The position numbers were made by a program, and so were the translations under genes. The notes beneath the pieces were generated by a model. It was not told where the DNA came from. It saw nothing but the letters and a program-made list of their open reading frames with translations, and ran no database searches. A stretch of 64,000 nt of DNA from Pomphorhynchus laevis (Eukaryota; Acanthocephala; Palaeacanthocephala; Echinorhynchida; Pomphorhynchidae): NCBI GenBank assembly GCA_012934845.2, contig WNNJ02002572.1, forward strand, positions 62,001-126,000, read 5' to 3'. Below are positions 10,059 through 25,839 of the stretch, in pieces; position 1 is the first letter of the stretch; each line of letters starts with the position of its first letter.

Positions 10059-10739
10059 ATATATTAAACAACGTATTAAAATTTTTAAATATTGACGGAG
10101 GATCAATAAAACACAATTTGCTTCTTCATTTGACTACCTGTTAACAAACGGACATAAGAAATACATAAATCAGAAAAAATAAAAAATTAAAAAATAATTT
10201 ATAATTATGATGTATTAATATATTAAAAAACGTGTTTTAATTTTAAAATATTGACTGAGAATTAATAAAACAATATTTCCTTCTTTATTTGACTACCTTT
10301 AATAAACGGACATGAGATATTAAATAAATCTGTGATATTATAAAATTATAAAATAATTTATAGTTATGATGTGATAATATATAAAAAAAAGTATTAATAT
10401 TTTAAATTATTGACGGAGCATTAATAAAACACAATTTGCTTCTTCATTTGACTACCTGTTAATAAACGGATATGAAAAATACATAAATCTGTGATATTAA
10501 AAAATTATAATTTATAATTATGATGTGATAATATATTAAACAACGTATTACAGTTTTAAAATATTGACGGAGGATCAATAAAACACAATTTGCTTCTACA
10601 TTTGACTACCTGTTAATAAACGGACATGAAAAATATATAAATCTGTAATATTATAAAATTAAAAAATAATATAAAATTATGATGTGATAATATGTAAAAT
10701 AAAGTATTTCAATTTTGAATATTGACGGGGGATCAATAA

Positions 10740-11570
10740 AACACAATTTGCTTCTACATTTGACTACCTGTTAATAAACAAACATGAGAAATACATAAAT
10801 CTTTAATATTATTATATTACAAAATAATTTATAATTGTGCTTTAATAATATATAAAATAACGTATTGCAATTTTTAAATATTGACGGATGATTCATAAAA
10901 CAATATTTGCTTCTTCTTTCGACTAACTGTTAATAAACGGACATGAGAAATACATAAATCTAAAAGACTAAAAAATTATAAAATATTTTATAATTATGAT
11001 GTGATAATATATTAAATAAAGTATAAATATTTTTAACTATTGACGGGGGATTAATAATACACAATTTGCTTCTTCATTTGAGCACCTGTTAATAAACAGA
11101 CATGAGAAATACAAAAATCTGTAATATTAGAAAAATTATTAAACAATTTATAATTATGATGTAATAATATATTAAAAAACGTATTATTATTTTGAAATAA
11201 TGACGGAGGATTAATAAAACACAATTTGCTTCTTCATTTGACTACCTGTTAATAAACGGACATGAGAAATACATAAATCTGTAATATTATTTAAAAATAA
11301 TTTATAATTATGATGTGACAATATATATTAAATAACGTATTACAATTATAAATATTGACGGAAAATCAATTAAACACAATTTGCATCTTCATTTTACTAC
11401 CTGTTAATAAACGGTCATGAGAAATACATAAATCTGTAATATTACAAAATTATAAAATAATTTATAATTATGATGTGATAATATATTAAATCACGTAATA
11501 CAATTTTAAAATATAAACGGAGGATCAAAAAAATACAATTTGCTTCTTCATTTGAGGTCCTGATAACATA
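10740..11570. repeat. higher-order block H, copy 2
   Basis: This copy runs from the CTTCTACATTTGACTACC monomer with AATAAACAAACATGAG through the GTG anchor at 10,837 to a monomer with GTCCTGATAA at 11,557. The anchor-to-GTCCTGATA distance is 720 bp here, 722 bp in the copy at 25.9 kb and 727 bp in the copy at 30.9 kb, so the ordered monomer series is shared. Confidence 0.82.
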
Positions 11571-14500
11571 AATCTGTAATATTATAAAATTATAAAATAA
11601 TTTATAATTATGATGTGATAATATATTAAACAACTTATTACAATTTTTAAATATTGACGGAGGATCAATAAAACAAAACTTGCTTCTTCATTTGACTACC
11701 TGTTAATTAACGGATATGAAAAATACATAAATCTGTGATATTAAAAAATTATAAAATAATTTATAATTATGATGTGATAATATATTAAACAACTTATTAC
11801 AGTTTTAAAATATTGACTGAGGATTAATAAAACAATATTTTCTTCTTCATTTAACTGTCTGTTAATAAACGGACATAAGAAATATAGAAATCAGTAATAT
11901 TATAAAATTTTAAAATAATATATAATTAAGATGTGATAATATATTAAATAACGTATACCAATTTTAAAATATTAAGGGAGGATCAATAAAACACAATTTG
12001 CTTCTTCATTTGATTACCTGTTAATAAACGCACATAAGAAAACCAAATATCTACAATATTGTAAAATTATAAAATAATTTTTTATTATGATGTGATAATA
12101 TATTAAATAACGTATTACAATTTTAAAATATTGACTGATGATTAATAAAACACAATTTACTTCTTCATTTGACTATCTTTAAATAAACGGACATAAGAAA
12201 TACATAAATCTGTAATATTTTAAAATTACAAAATAATATATATTTATGATTTGATAATGTATTAAACAACGTATTTATATTTTTAAACATTGACGGAGGA
12301 TCAATAAAAAACAATTTGCTTCTTCATTTGACTACCTGTTAATAAACGGACATGAGAAATTTATAAATCTGTAATATTTTAAAATTCGAAAATAATTTAT
12401 AATTATGTGATAATATATTAAACAACGTATTACAGTTTTAAAATATTGACGGATGATTAATAAAACAACACTTGCTTCTTCATTTGACTACCTGTTAATA
12501 AACGGACATGAGAAATACAAAATCTGTAATATTACAAAATTAAAAAATAATTTATAATTATGATGTGATAATATATTAAAAAAAGTATTAATATTTTAAA
12601 TTATTGACAGAGGATTAATAAAACACAATTTGCTTCTTCATTTGACCACCTGTTAATAAACAGACATGAGAAATACATAAATCTTTAATATTTCAAAATT
12701 GACAAATAATTAATAATTATGATGTGATAATATATTATAAAAAGTAGTAATATTTTAAAATATCGACGGAGGATTAATAAAACACAATTTGCGTTTTCAT
12801 TTGACTTTCTGTTAATAAACGGACATGAGAAATACATATATCTGTAATATTAATAAATTATAAAATAATTTATTATTATGATGTGACAATATATTAAACA
12901 ACGTATTACAATTTTTAAATATTGACGGAGGATCAATAAAACACAATTTGCTTCTACATTTGACTACCTGTTAAAAAACGGACATAAGAAATACATAAAT
13001 CTGTAATAATATAAAATTACAAAATAATTTAAAATTATGATGTATTAATATATTAAATAACGTATTATAATTTTAAAATATTGACGGAGTATAAATAAAA
13101 CAATATTTCCTTCTTCATTTGACTACCTGCTAAAAAACGGACATGAAAAATACATAAATCTGTAATATTATAAAATTACAAAAACCTTTTTTAATTATGA
13201 TGTGATAATAAATTAAATAAAATATTCATTTTTTAAATTATTGACGGAGGATTAATAAAGCACAATTTGCTTCTTCATTTGACTACCTCTTAATAAACGG
13301 ACTTAAGAAATACATAAATCTTTAATATTATAAAATTATAAAATAATTTATAATTATGATGTGATAATTTATTAAACAACGTATTACAATTTTTAAATAT
13401 TGACGGAGGATTAATAAAACACAATTTGCTTCTTCATTTGACTACCTGTTAATAAACGGACATAAGAAATACATAAATCTGTAGTAATATAAAATTAGAA
13501 AATAATTTATAATTATGATGTAATAATATATATAACAACGTATTATAATTTTACAATATTGACGGAGGATTAATAAAACAGAAATTTATTCTTCATTTGA
13601 CTACCTGTTAATAAACGAACATTAGAAATACAAATAATCTGTAAGTTTAAAATTAAATAATAATTTATAATTTTGATGTAATAATATATAAAAAATAGTA
13701 TTAATATTTAAAATTTTTGACGGAGGATCAATAAAACACAATTTGCTTCCACATTTGAATACCTGTTAATAAACGGACATGAGAAAACCAAATATCTGTA
13801 ATATTGTAAAATTATGAAATAATTTTTTATAATGATGTGATAATATATTAAATAACGTATTACAATTTTAAAATATTGACGGAGGATTAATAAAAAACAA
13901 TTTACTTCTTCATTTGACTATTTTTAAATAAACGGACATGAGAAATACGTAAATCTGTAATATTATAAAATTACAAAATAATTTATAATTATGATGTAAT
14001 AAATTATACTTAATAACCTTTAAAAATTTTAAAATATTGACGGAGGAGTAATAAAACAATATTTCCTTCTTCATTTGACTACCTGCTAATAAACGGACAT
14101 AAGAAAAACATAAATCTGTAATATTATAAAATCATAACATAATTTATATTTATGATGTGATAATATATCAAATAACGTATTACTATTTTAAAATATTGAC
14201 GGAGGATTAATAAAACACAATTTGCTTCTTCATTTGACTACCTGTTAATAAACAGACAGGAAAAATACACAAATCTGTAATATTAAAAAATTAAAAAATA
14301 ATTAATAATTATTATGTGATAATATATTATAAAACGAAGTAATATTTTAAAATATTGACTGAGGATAAATAACACACAATGTGCGTCTTCATTTGACTTC
14401 CTGGTTATAAACGGACATGAGAAATAGATATATCTGTATTATTAATAAATTACAAAAAAAATTATAATTATAATCTGATAATATATTAAACAACGTATTA

Positions 14501-17059
14501 CAATTTTTAAATATTGACAGAGGATCAATAAAACACAATTTGCTTCTTCATTTGACTACCTGCTAATAAACGGACATGAGAAATACATAAATCTGTAATA
14601 TTATAAAATTCTAAATTAATTTATAATTATGATGTAATAATATATACTTAATAACCTATTACAATTTTAAAATATTGACGGAGAATTAATAAAACAATAT
14701 TTCCTTCTTCATTTGACTACCTGCTAACAAACGGACATGAGAAAAACAAATATCTGTAATATTATAAAATCATAACATAATTTATATTTATGATGTGATA
14801 ATATATTAAACAACGTATTACAATTTTTAAACATTGACGGAGGATCAATAAAACACAATTTGCTTCTTTATTTAACTACCTGTTAATAAAAGGACATGAG
14901 AAATACATAAATCTGTAACAATATAAAATTATAAAATAATTTATAATTATGATGTAATAATATAGTAAATAACGTATTACAATTTTAAAAAATTGACGGA
15001 GGATTAATAAAGCAATACTTTTCTTCTTCATTTGACTACCTGTTGATAAACGAACATTAGAAATACAAATATCTGTAAGTTTAAAATTATAAAATAATTT
15101 GTAATTATGATGTGATAATATAAAAAATATAGTATTTTAAAAAAGTTATTTAAAATATAATATTTTAAATTATTAACGGAGGATTAATAAAACACAATTT
15201 GCTTCTTCATTTAACCACCTGTTAATAAACGAACTTTAGAAATACATAAAACTGTAAAATAACAAAATTAAAAAATAATTAATAAAAATATTTGATAATA
15301 TATTAAAAAACGTATTAATATTTTAAAATATTGACGACGGATTTAAAACACAATTTGCTTTTTTATTTGACTACCTGTTAATAAACGGACTTAAGAAATA
15401 CATAAACCTGTAATATTATACAATTAGATAATAATTTTTAATTATAATGTGATAATAAATTAAAATACGTATTACAATTTTAAAATATTGACGACGGATT
15501 TGTAAAACACAATTTGCTTTTTTATTTGACTACCTGTTAATAAACAGACTTAAGAAATACATAAATCTGTAATATAAAATAATTATAAAATAATTTATAA
15601 TTATGATGTGATAATATATTAAATAACGTGTTAATATTTTAAAATAATGAGGAGGATTTATAAAACACAATTTGCTTCTTCATTTGACAAACTGTTAATA
15701 AACGGACATGAGAAATAAATAAATCTGTAATATTAAAAAATTATATAATAATTTTTAATTATGATGTGATAATATATAAAACAACGTATTACAGTTTTAA
15801 AATATTGTCTGAGCATTAATAAAACAATATTTGCTTCTTCATTTGACTACCTGTTGATAAACGGATATAAGAAATACAAACAATCTGTAATATTATAAAA
15901 TTATAAAATAATTTATTATTATGATGTGATAATATATTAAAAAACGTATAAATATTTAAAAATATTGACGGAAAATTTATAAAACACAATTTGCTTCTTC
16001 ATTTGACTAACTGTTAATAAACGGACATAAGAAATACATAAATCTGTAATATTATTTAATTATATAATAGTTTATAATTATGATGTGATAATATATTAAA
16101 AAACGTATTAATATTTTAAAATATTTACGGAGTATTAAAAAACACAATTTGCTTCTTCATTTGACTGCCTGTTGATAAACGGACATGATAAATACATAAA
16201 TCTGTAATAATATAAAATTTTAAAATAATTTAAAATTATGATGTGATGATATATTAAAAAACGGATTACAATATTAAAATATTGACGCATGATTTATAAA
16301 GCACAATTTGCTTCTTCATTTGACTGCCTGTTAATGAACGGACACGAGAAATACATAAACCTGTAATATTAAAAAATTATATAATAATTTTTAATTATGA
16401 TGTGAAATTATATAAAATAACGTATTACAATTTTAAAGTTTCGACGGAGGAATTATAAAACACAAGTTGCTTCTATATTTGACAACCTGTTAATAAACAG
16501 ACTAATGCAATATAAAATCTGTAATATTATTAAATTACATAATAATTTATAATTATGATGTGATAATATATTAAAAAACGTATTAATATTTAAAAATATT
16601 GACGGAGGATTAATAAAACACAATTTGCTTCTTTATTTGACTACCTGTTAATAAACGGACATTAGAAATACATAAATCTGTAATATTAAAATTTTTTTTA
16701 CTAATTTATAATTATCATGTGATAATATATTAAACAACGTATTACAATTTTTAAACATTGACGGAGGATCAATAAAACACAATTTGCTTCTTCATTTAAC
16801 TACCTGTTAATAAACGGACATGAGAAATTCATAAATCTGTAATAATATAAAATTATAAAATAATTTATAATTATGATGTAATAATATATTAAATAACGTT
16901 TTACAATTTTAAAATAATGACGGAGGATTTATAAAACACAATTTACTTCTTCATTTGACTACCTGTTAATAAACTAACATGAGAAATACATAAATCTTTA
17001 ATATTTCAAAATAAAAAAATAATTAATAATTTTGATGTGATAATATATTATAAAACGTA

Positions 17060-17660
17060 TTACAATTTTTAAACATTGACGGAGGATCAATAAAACACAA
17101 TTTGCTTTTTCATTTGACTACCTGTTTATAAACAGACATGAGAAACAAATAAATCTGTAATTATAAAAAATTATAAAATAATTTATAATTATAATGTAAT
17201 AATATATTAAATAACGTATTACAATTTTAAAATATTGACGGAGCATTAATATAACAATATTTCCTTCTTCATTTGACTACCTGTCAATAAACGGATTTAA
17301 GAAATACATAAATCTGTAATATTATAATATTATAAAATAATTTATAATTATGATGTGATAATATATAAAAAAAGTATTAATATTTAAAATTATGTCGGAG
17401 GATCAAAAAAACAAAATTTGCTTCTTCATTTGACTACCTTTTAATAAACAGACATGAGAAATACATAAATCTGTAATATTATAAAATTATAAAATAATTT
17501 TAAATAATGATGTGATAATATATTAAATCACATATTACAATTTTAAAATATTGACGGAGGATCAATTAAACACAATGTGCTTCTTCATTTGACTCCCTGT
17601 TAATAAACGGACATGAGAAATACAAAAATTTGTAATAATATAAAATTATTTATAATTATG
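17060..17660. repeat. 653-bp tandem higher-order duplication, copy 1
   Basis: Four monomers that match those at 17,713-18,313 almost base for base. They share AACATTGACGGAGGATCAAT, AATATAACAATATTTCCTTC, CTGTCAATAAACGGATTTAA, AAATTATGTCGGAGGATCAA, AATCACATATTACAA and CAATGTGCTTC. CTGTCAA lies at 17,281 and 17,934, giving a 653-bp offset. At its end (17,645-17,690) a short piece, TTTATAATTATGAT, is duplicated and carries a TATAAAGTATTA filler. Confidence 0.9.
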
Positions 17661-17712
17661 ATATATAAAGTATTATTTATAATTATGATGTGATAATATA
17701 TTAAATAACGTA

Positions 17713-18313
17713 TTACAATTTTTAAACATTGACGGAGGATCAATATAACACAATTTGCTTCTTCATTTGACTACCTGTTAATAAACAGACATGAGAAACA
17801 CATAAATCTGTAATTATATAAAATTATAAAATAATTTATAATTATAATGTAATAATATATTAAATAACGTATTACAATTTTAAAATATTGACGGTGGATT
17901 AATATAACAATATTTCCTTCTTCATTTGACTACCTGTCAATAAACGGATTTAAGAAATACATAAATCTGTAATATTATAATATTATAAAATAATTTATAA
18001 TTATGATGTGATAACATATAAAAAAAGTATTAATATTTAAAATTATGTCGGAGGATCAATAAAACAAAATTTGCTTCTTCATTTGATTACCTTTTAATAA
18101 ACAGACATGAGAAATACGTAAATCTGTAATATTATAAAATTATAAAATAATTTTAAATAATGATGTGATAATATATTAAATCACATATTACAATTTTAAA
18201 ATATTGACGGAGGATCAATTAAAATCAATGTGCTTCTTCATTTGACTCCCTGTTAATAAACGGACATAAGAAATACAAAAATTTGTAATAATATAAAATT
18301 ATTTATAATTATG
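17713..18313. repeat. 653-bp tandem higher-order duplication, copy 2
   Basis: Directly adjoining second copy of the four-monomer unit at 17,060-17,660. It lacks the short filler duplication at the end of copy 1, which therefore either arose at the duplication joint or was lost here. Confidence 0.9.
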
Positions 18314-20284
18314 ATGTGATAATATATTAAATAACGTATTACAATTTTAAAATATTGACGGACTATTAATATAACAATACTTGCTTCTTCATTTGACTAC
18401 CTGTTAATAATCAGACATGAGAAATACATAAATCTGTAATATTACAAAATAAAAAAAAATTATAATTATGATGTGATAATATATTAAATAAGGTATTAAT
18501 ATTTTTAATTATTGACGGAGGATTAATAATACACAATTTGCTTCTTCATTTGACAACCTGTTAATAAACAGACATGAGAAATACATAAATCTGTAATATT
18601 ACAAAATTATAAAACAATTTATAATTATGATGTGATAATATATTAAATAACGTATTAATATTTTAAAATAATGACGGAGGATTAATAAAACACAATTTTC
18701 TTCTTCATTTGACCACCTGTTAATAAACGGTCATGAGAAATACTTTAATCTGTTATATAAGAAAATTATAAAATAATTTATAATTATGATGTGATAAAAT
18801 ATTAAAAAACTTATTACCATTTTAAAATATTGACGGAGGATTAATAAAACACAATTTGCTTCTTCATTTGACTACCTGTTAATAATTGGACATGAGAAGT
18901 ACATAAATCTGTAATATTATAAAATTAGAAAATAATTTATAATTATGATGTGATAATATATTAAATAACGTATAAATATTTTAAAATTTTAAAGGAGGAT
19001 TTATAAAACACAATTTGCTTCTTACTTTAACTACCTGTTAATAAACGAACTTAAGAAATACATAAATCTGTAATATTATAAAATAAAAAAAAATTATAAT
19101 TATGATGTGATAATATATTAAACAACGTATTAATATTTTAAAATATTGACGGAAGATAAATAAAACACAATTTGCTTCTTCATTTGATTTCCTGTTAATA
19201 AACGGACATAAGACATACATAAATCTACAATATTAAAACATTATAAAATAATTTATAATTATGATGTGATAATATATTAAACAACCTATTACAGTTTAGA
19301 AATATGTACTGAGGATTTATAAAACAATATTTTCTTCTTCATTTGTCTACCACTATATAAACGGACATGAGAAATACATAAATCTATAATATTACAAAAT
19401 TACAAAATAATTTATAATTATGATGTGATAATATATTAAATAATATATTACAATTTTAAAATATTGACGTAGGTTCAATTAAACACAATTTGATTCTTCA
19501 TTTGACTACCTGTTAATAAACGGACATGAGAAATACATAAATCTGTAATATTATAAAATAATTAAATAATTTATAATTATGATGTGATAATATATTAAAA
19601 AACGTATTACAAAATTAAAATATTGATGCAGGATTAAGAAAACACAATTTGCTTTTTCATTCGACTACCTGTAAATGAACGGACATGAGAAATACAAAAA
19701 CCTGTAATATTAAAAAATTATAAAATAATTTATAATTATGATGTGATATTATATTAGATAACGTATTAATATTTCAAAATATTGACAGATAATCAATAAA
19801 ACACAATTTGCTTCTTCATTTAACTACCTGTTAATAAACGGACATGATAAATACATAAATCTGTAATATTATAAAATTATAAAACAATTTATAATTATGA
19901 TGTGATAATATATTAAATAACGTATTAATATTTTAAAATAATGACGGAAGATTAATAAAACACAATTTGCTTCTTCATTTGACTATCTGTTAATAAACAT
20001 ACATAATAAAAATAAATAATTCTGTAATATTTTAAAATTACAAAATAATTTATAATTATGATGTGATTATATTATAAATAACATATTATAGTTTAAAATA
20101 TTGACGGAGAATCAATAAAACACAATTTGTTTCTACGTTTGACTAACTGTTAATAAACGGACATGAGAAATACATATATCTGTAATATTATTAAATTATG
20201 TAATAATTTAAAATTATTATGTGATAATATATAAAACAACGTATTACAATTTTGAAATATTGACGAAGGATCAATAAAACACAA

Positions 20285-20740
20285 TTTCTTCAACATTTGA
20301 CTACCTGTTAATAAACAAACATGAGAAATACATAAATATTTAATATTATTAAATTATTAAATAATTTATAATTGTGATTTTATAATATATAAAACACCCG
20401 TATTACAATTTTTAAATATTGACGAAGGATTCATAAAACTATATTTGCTTCTTTTGTCTAACTGTTAATAAACGGACATGAGAAATACATAAACATGTAA
20501 GACAAAAAAATTCTAAAATATTTTATAATTATGATGTGATAATATGTTAAATAAAGTAAAAATATTTTTAACTATTGACGGAAGATTAATAATACACAAT
20601 TTGCTTCTTCATTTGACCACCTGTTAATAAACAGACATGAGAAATACATAATTCTGTAATATTACAAAACTATAAAACAATTTATAATTATGATGTGATA
20701 ATATATTAAAACGTATTATTATTTTGAAATAATGACGGAG
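20285..20740. repeat. higher-order block H, partial copy 3
   Basis: Anchor GTGATTTTATAATATATA at 20,374, preceded by the AATAAACAAACATGAG monomer and followed by the AACTATTGACGGAAGATTAA and TATTATTATTTTGAAATAAT monomers. The match stops after about three monomers. Confidence 0.78.
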
Positions 20741-21240
20741 GATTAATTAAACACAATTTGCTCCTTCATTTGACTACCTGTTAATAAACGGACATGAGAA
20801 AAACATAAATCTGTAATAATATAAAATTATAAAATAATTTATAATTATGATGTATTAATATATTTAATAACGTATTACAATTTTAAAATATTGACGGAGG
20901 ATTCATAAAACAATATTTCCTTCTTCATTTGACTACCAGTTAATAAACGGGCCTGAGAAATACATAAATCTGTAATATTATAAAATTGTAAAATAATTTA
21001 TAATTATGATGTGATATATATTCATTAACGTATTACAATTTGTAAATATTGACGGAGGATTAATAAAACACAATTTGCTTCTTCATTCGATTACCTGTTA
21101 AACCACGGACATGAGAAATACATAAATCTGTAATATTATAAAATTATAAAATAATTTATATTTATGATATGATAATATATTAAACAACGTATTAATATTT
21201 TTAAATATTGATTGAGGATCAATAAACTAAAATTTGCTTC

Positions 21241-21915
21241 TTCATTTGACTACCTGTTAATAAACAGATATGAGAAATACATAAATCTGTAATATTATAA
21301 AAAACTAAAATAATTTATAATTATGATGTGATAATATATTCTTAAACGTATAACAATATTATAATATTGACGCATGATAAATAAAACACAATTTGCTTCT
21401 TCATTTGACTGCTTGTAAATGAACGGACAGGAGAAATACATAAACCTGTAATATTATAAAATTATATAATAATTTTTAATTATGATGTGATAATACATTT
21501 AATAAAGTATTACAATTTTAAAGTATTGAGGGAGGATTAATAAAACACAATTTGCTTCTTCATTTGACTAACTAATAATAAACGGACATGAAAAATACAT
21601 AAATTTGTAATATTATAAAATTATAAAATAATTTATAATTTAGATGTAATAATATATTAAATAACGTATTACAATTTTGAAATATTGACGGAGGATTAAT
21701 TAAACACAATTTACTTCTTCATTTGACTATCTGTTAATAAACCGACATGAGAAATACATAAATCTGTAATATTATAAAATTAAAAAATATATTTATAATT
21801 ATGATATGATAATATATTAAATAACGTATTTATATTTTAAAATATTGACGGAGGATTAATAAAACACAACTTGCTTCTTCATCTGACTATCTGTTAATAA
21901 ACAGACATGAGAAAT
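21241..21915. repeat. segment paired with 44,372-45,045
   Basis: About four monomers match the sequence immediately right of LINE-B. The rare ATATTCTTAAACGTA occurs at both places, as do ATATTATAATATTGACGCAT, CTGCTTGTAAATGAACGGAC and ACAACTTGCTTCTTC. The offset is 23,131 bp at the left marker and 23,130 bp at the right one. Without the LINE this corresponds to about 20.1 kb of satellite. Confidence 0.8.
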
Positions 21916-24159
21916 ACATAAATCTGTAATAGTACAAAATTATAAAATAATTTATAATTATGATGTGATAATATATTAAATAACGTAATACAATTTTAAA
22001 ATATTGACGAAGGATCAATAAAACACGATTACTTCTTCATTTGACTACCTGTTAATAAACGGACATGAGAAATACAAATATCTGTAATATTATAAAACAA
22101 TAATATAATTTAAAATTATGATGTGATAATATACCAAAAAAACGTATTTCAAAATTAAAATATTGACGCAAGATTAATAAAACACAATTTGCATCTTCAT
22201 TTAACTAACTGAAAATGAACGGACATGATAAATACATAAAATTGTAATAATATAAAATTATATAATAATTTTTTATTATGATGTTATAATATATTAAACG
22301 ACGTATTACAATTTTAAAATATTGACGGAGGTTTTATAAAACACAATTTGCTTCTTCATTTGACTACCTGTTAATAAACGGACTTAAGAAAAACATAAAT
22401 CTGTAATATTATAAAATTACAAAATAATTTATAATTATGAGTTGATAATATATTAGATAACGTATTAATATTTTAAAATATTGACGGAGGATTAATAAAA
22501 CACAATTTGCTTCTTCATTTGACTGCCTGTAAATGAACGGACATGAGAAATACATAAACCTGTAATATTACAAAATTATAAAATAATTTTTAATTCTGAT
22601 GTGTTAATATATTAAATAACGAATTACAATTTAAAGGAATTAATGGAGGATTAATAAAACACAATTTGCATATTCATTTGACTACCTGTTAATAAACGGA
22701 CATAAGAAATACATAAATCTGTAATATTAAATAATTACAAAAAAATTTATAATTATGATGTGATAATATATTAAATAAAGTATTACAATATCAAAATATT
22801 AACGCATGATTAATAAAACACAATATGCTTCTTCATTTGACTGCCTGTAAATGAACGGACATGAGAAATACATAAACCTGTAATATTATAAAATTTTATA
22901 ATAATTTTTAATTATGATGTGATAATATATTAAATAACGTATTACAATTTTCAAGTATTGACGGAGGATTAACAAAACACAATTTGCTTCTTAATTTGAC
23001 TACCTGTTAATAAACGAAATTAAGAAATACATAAATCTGTAATATTAAAAAATTATAAAATAATTTATAATTATAATGTGCTAATATATTAAATAACGTA
23101 TTAATATTTTTAAATGTTGACGGAGGATTAATAAAACACAATTTGCTTCTTCATTTGACTTCCTGTAAATAAACGGACATGAGAAATACATAAATCTGTA
23201 ATATTAAAAAATTATAAAATAATTTATAATTATGATGTGATAATATATTAAACAACGTGTTACAGTTTTAAAAAATGGACTGAGGATTGATAAAACAATA
23301 TTTGCTTCTTCATTTAACTGCCTCTTAATAAACGGACATGAGGAATACATAAATCTGTAATATTATAAAATTATAAAATAATTTATAATTATGATTTGAT
23401 AATATATTAAACGACGTATTACAATTTTAAAATATTGACGGAGGATCAACAAAACACAATTTGCTTCTTCATTTGAATACCTTTTAATAAACGGACATGA
23501 GAAATACAAATATCTGTAATATTTTAAAATTATAAAATAATTTATAATTTAGATGTAATAATATATTAAATAAAGTATTACAAATTTAAAATATTAACAG
23601 AAAATCAATAAAACACAATTTGCTTCTTCATTTGACTACCTGTTACTAAACTGACATGAGAAATACATAAATTTGAAATATTAAAAAATTATTATAATAT
23701 TTTAAATTATGATGTGATAATATAATAAAACGAGTATTACAATTTTAAAATATTGACGGAGAATCAATAAAGCACAATTTGCTTCTTCATTTGAATACCT
23801 GTTAATAAACGGACATGAGAAATACAAATATCTGTAATATTTTAAAATTATAACATAATTTATAATTTAGATGTAATAATATATTAAATAAAGTATTACA
23901 AATTTAAAATATTAACAGAAAATCAATAAAACACAATTTGCTTCTTCATTTGATTACCTGTTAAACCACGGAATTGAGAAATACACCAAATCTGTAATAT
24001 TATAAAATTATAAAAAAATTTATAATTGTGATGTGATAATATGTTAAATAACGTATTACAATTTTAAAATATTGACGGAGGATTAATAAAACACAATTTA
24101 CTACTTTATTTGACTACTTGTTAATAGACGGACATGAGAAATACATAAATCTGTAATAT

Positions 24160-24640
24160 TATAAAATCAAAACATAATTTATATTTATGATTTGATAATA
24201 TATTAAATAACGTATTGATATTTTAAAATATTGACAAAGGATTAATAATTCACAATTTGCATCTTCATTTGAATACCTGATAATAAACGGACTTAAGAAA
24301 TACAAAAATCTGTAATATTAAAAAATTATAAAATAATTTATAATTATGATGTGATAATATATAAATAACGTATTAATATTTTAAAATATTGACTGAGGAT
24401 TAATAAAACACAATTTACTTTTTTATTTGACTACTTGTTAATAGACGGACATGAGAAATACATAAATCTGTAATATTATAAAATCAAAACATAATATTAT
24501 ATATTTGATGTGATAATATATTAAATAACGTATTGATATTTTAAAATATTGACAAAGGATTAATAATTCACAATTTGCATCTTCATTTGAATACCTGTTA
24601 ATAAACGGACTTAAGAAATACATAAATCTGTAATATTACA
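24160..24640. repeat. two copies of the CAAAACATAAT variant unit
   Basis: Two monomers, separated by one other, carry the same rare variants as the unit at 8,430-8,590: AAATCAAAACATAAT, GTATTGATATTTT and AATAATTCACAATTTGCATC. A TTGTTAATAGACGGACATG unit precedes both, so a two-monomer (about 305-bp) unit was duplicated. Confidence 0.75.
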
Positions 24641-25839
24641 AAATTAAAAATAATTTATAATTATGATGTGATAATATATTAAAAAAGTATTAATATTTTA
24701 AATTATTGACGGAGGATTAATAAAACACAATTTGCTTCTTCATTTGACTACCTGTTTATAAATGGACTTAAGAAATACATAAATCTGTAATATTGTAAAA
24801 TTGTAAAATAATTTATAATTATGATGTGATAATATATTAAAAAACGTATTAATATTTTAAATTTGACGGAAAATTAATAAAACACAATTTGCTTCTTCAT
24901 TTAACTACCAGTTAATAAACTGACATGAGTAATACATAAATCTGTAATATTAAAAAATTATAAAATATTTTATAATTATGATGTTATAATATATTAAAAC
25001 GCGTAGTACAATTTTGAAATATTCACGGAGGATCAATAAAGCACAATTTGCTTCTTCATTTGACTACCTGTAAATAAACGGACATGAGAAATACATAAAT
25101 CTGTAATATTATAAAATTACAAAATAATATTTAATTTAGATGTAATAATATATTAAATAACGTAATACAATTTTAAAATATTGACGGAGGATTAATAAAA
25201 CAACACTTGCTTCTTCATTTGACTACCTGTTAATGAACGGACATGAGAAATACATAAATCTGTAATAATTTAAAATAAAAAAAACAATTTATAATTATGA
25301 TGTGATAATATATTGAAAAGAGTATAAATATTTTGAAATATTGACGAAGGATCAATAAAACACAATTTGCTTCTTTATTTGACTACCTGTTAATAAACTG
25401 AAATGAGAAATACATAAATCTGTAATATTAAAAAATTAAAAAATAATTTATAATTATGATGTGATAATATATTAAACAACGTATTACAATTTTGAAATAT
25501 TGATGGAGGATCAACAAAACACAATTTGCTTCTTCATTTGACTAACTGTTAATAAACGGACATGAGAAATACATAAATCTGTAATATTATAAAATTAAAA
25601 AACAATTTATAATTATGATGTGATAACATATTAAATAAAGCATTAATATTTTAAATACTTGACGGAGGATAAATAAAACACAATTTGCTTCTTCATTTGA
25701 CCACCTGTTAAAAAAGAGACATGAGAAATACATAAATCTGTAAAATTACAAAATTATAAAACAATTAATAATTATGATGTAATAATATATTAAATAACAT
25801 ATTACAATTTTGAAATATAAATAAAGGATCAATAAAACA

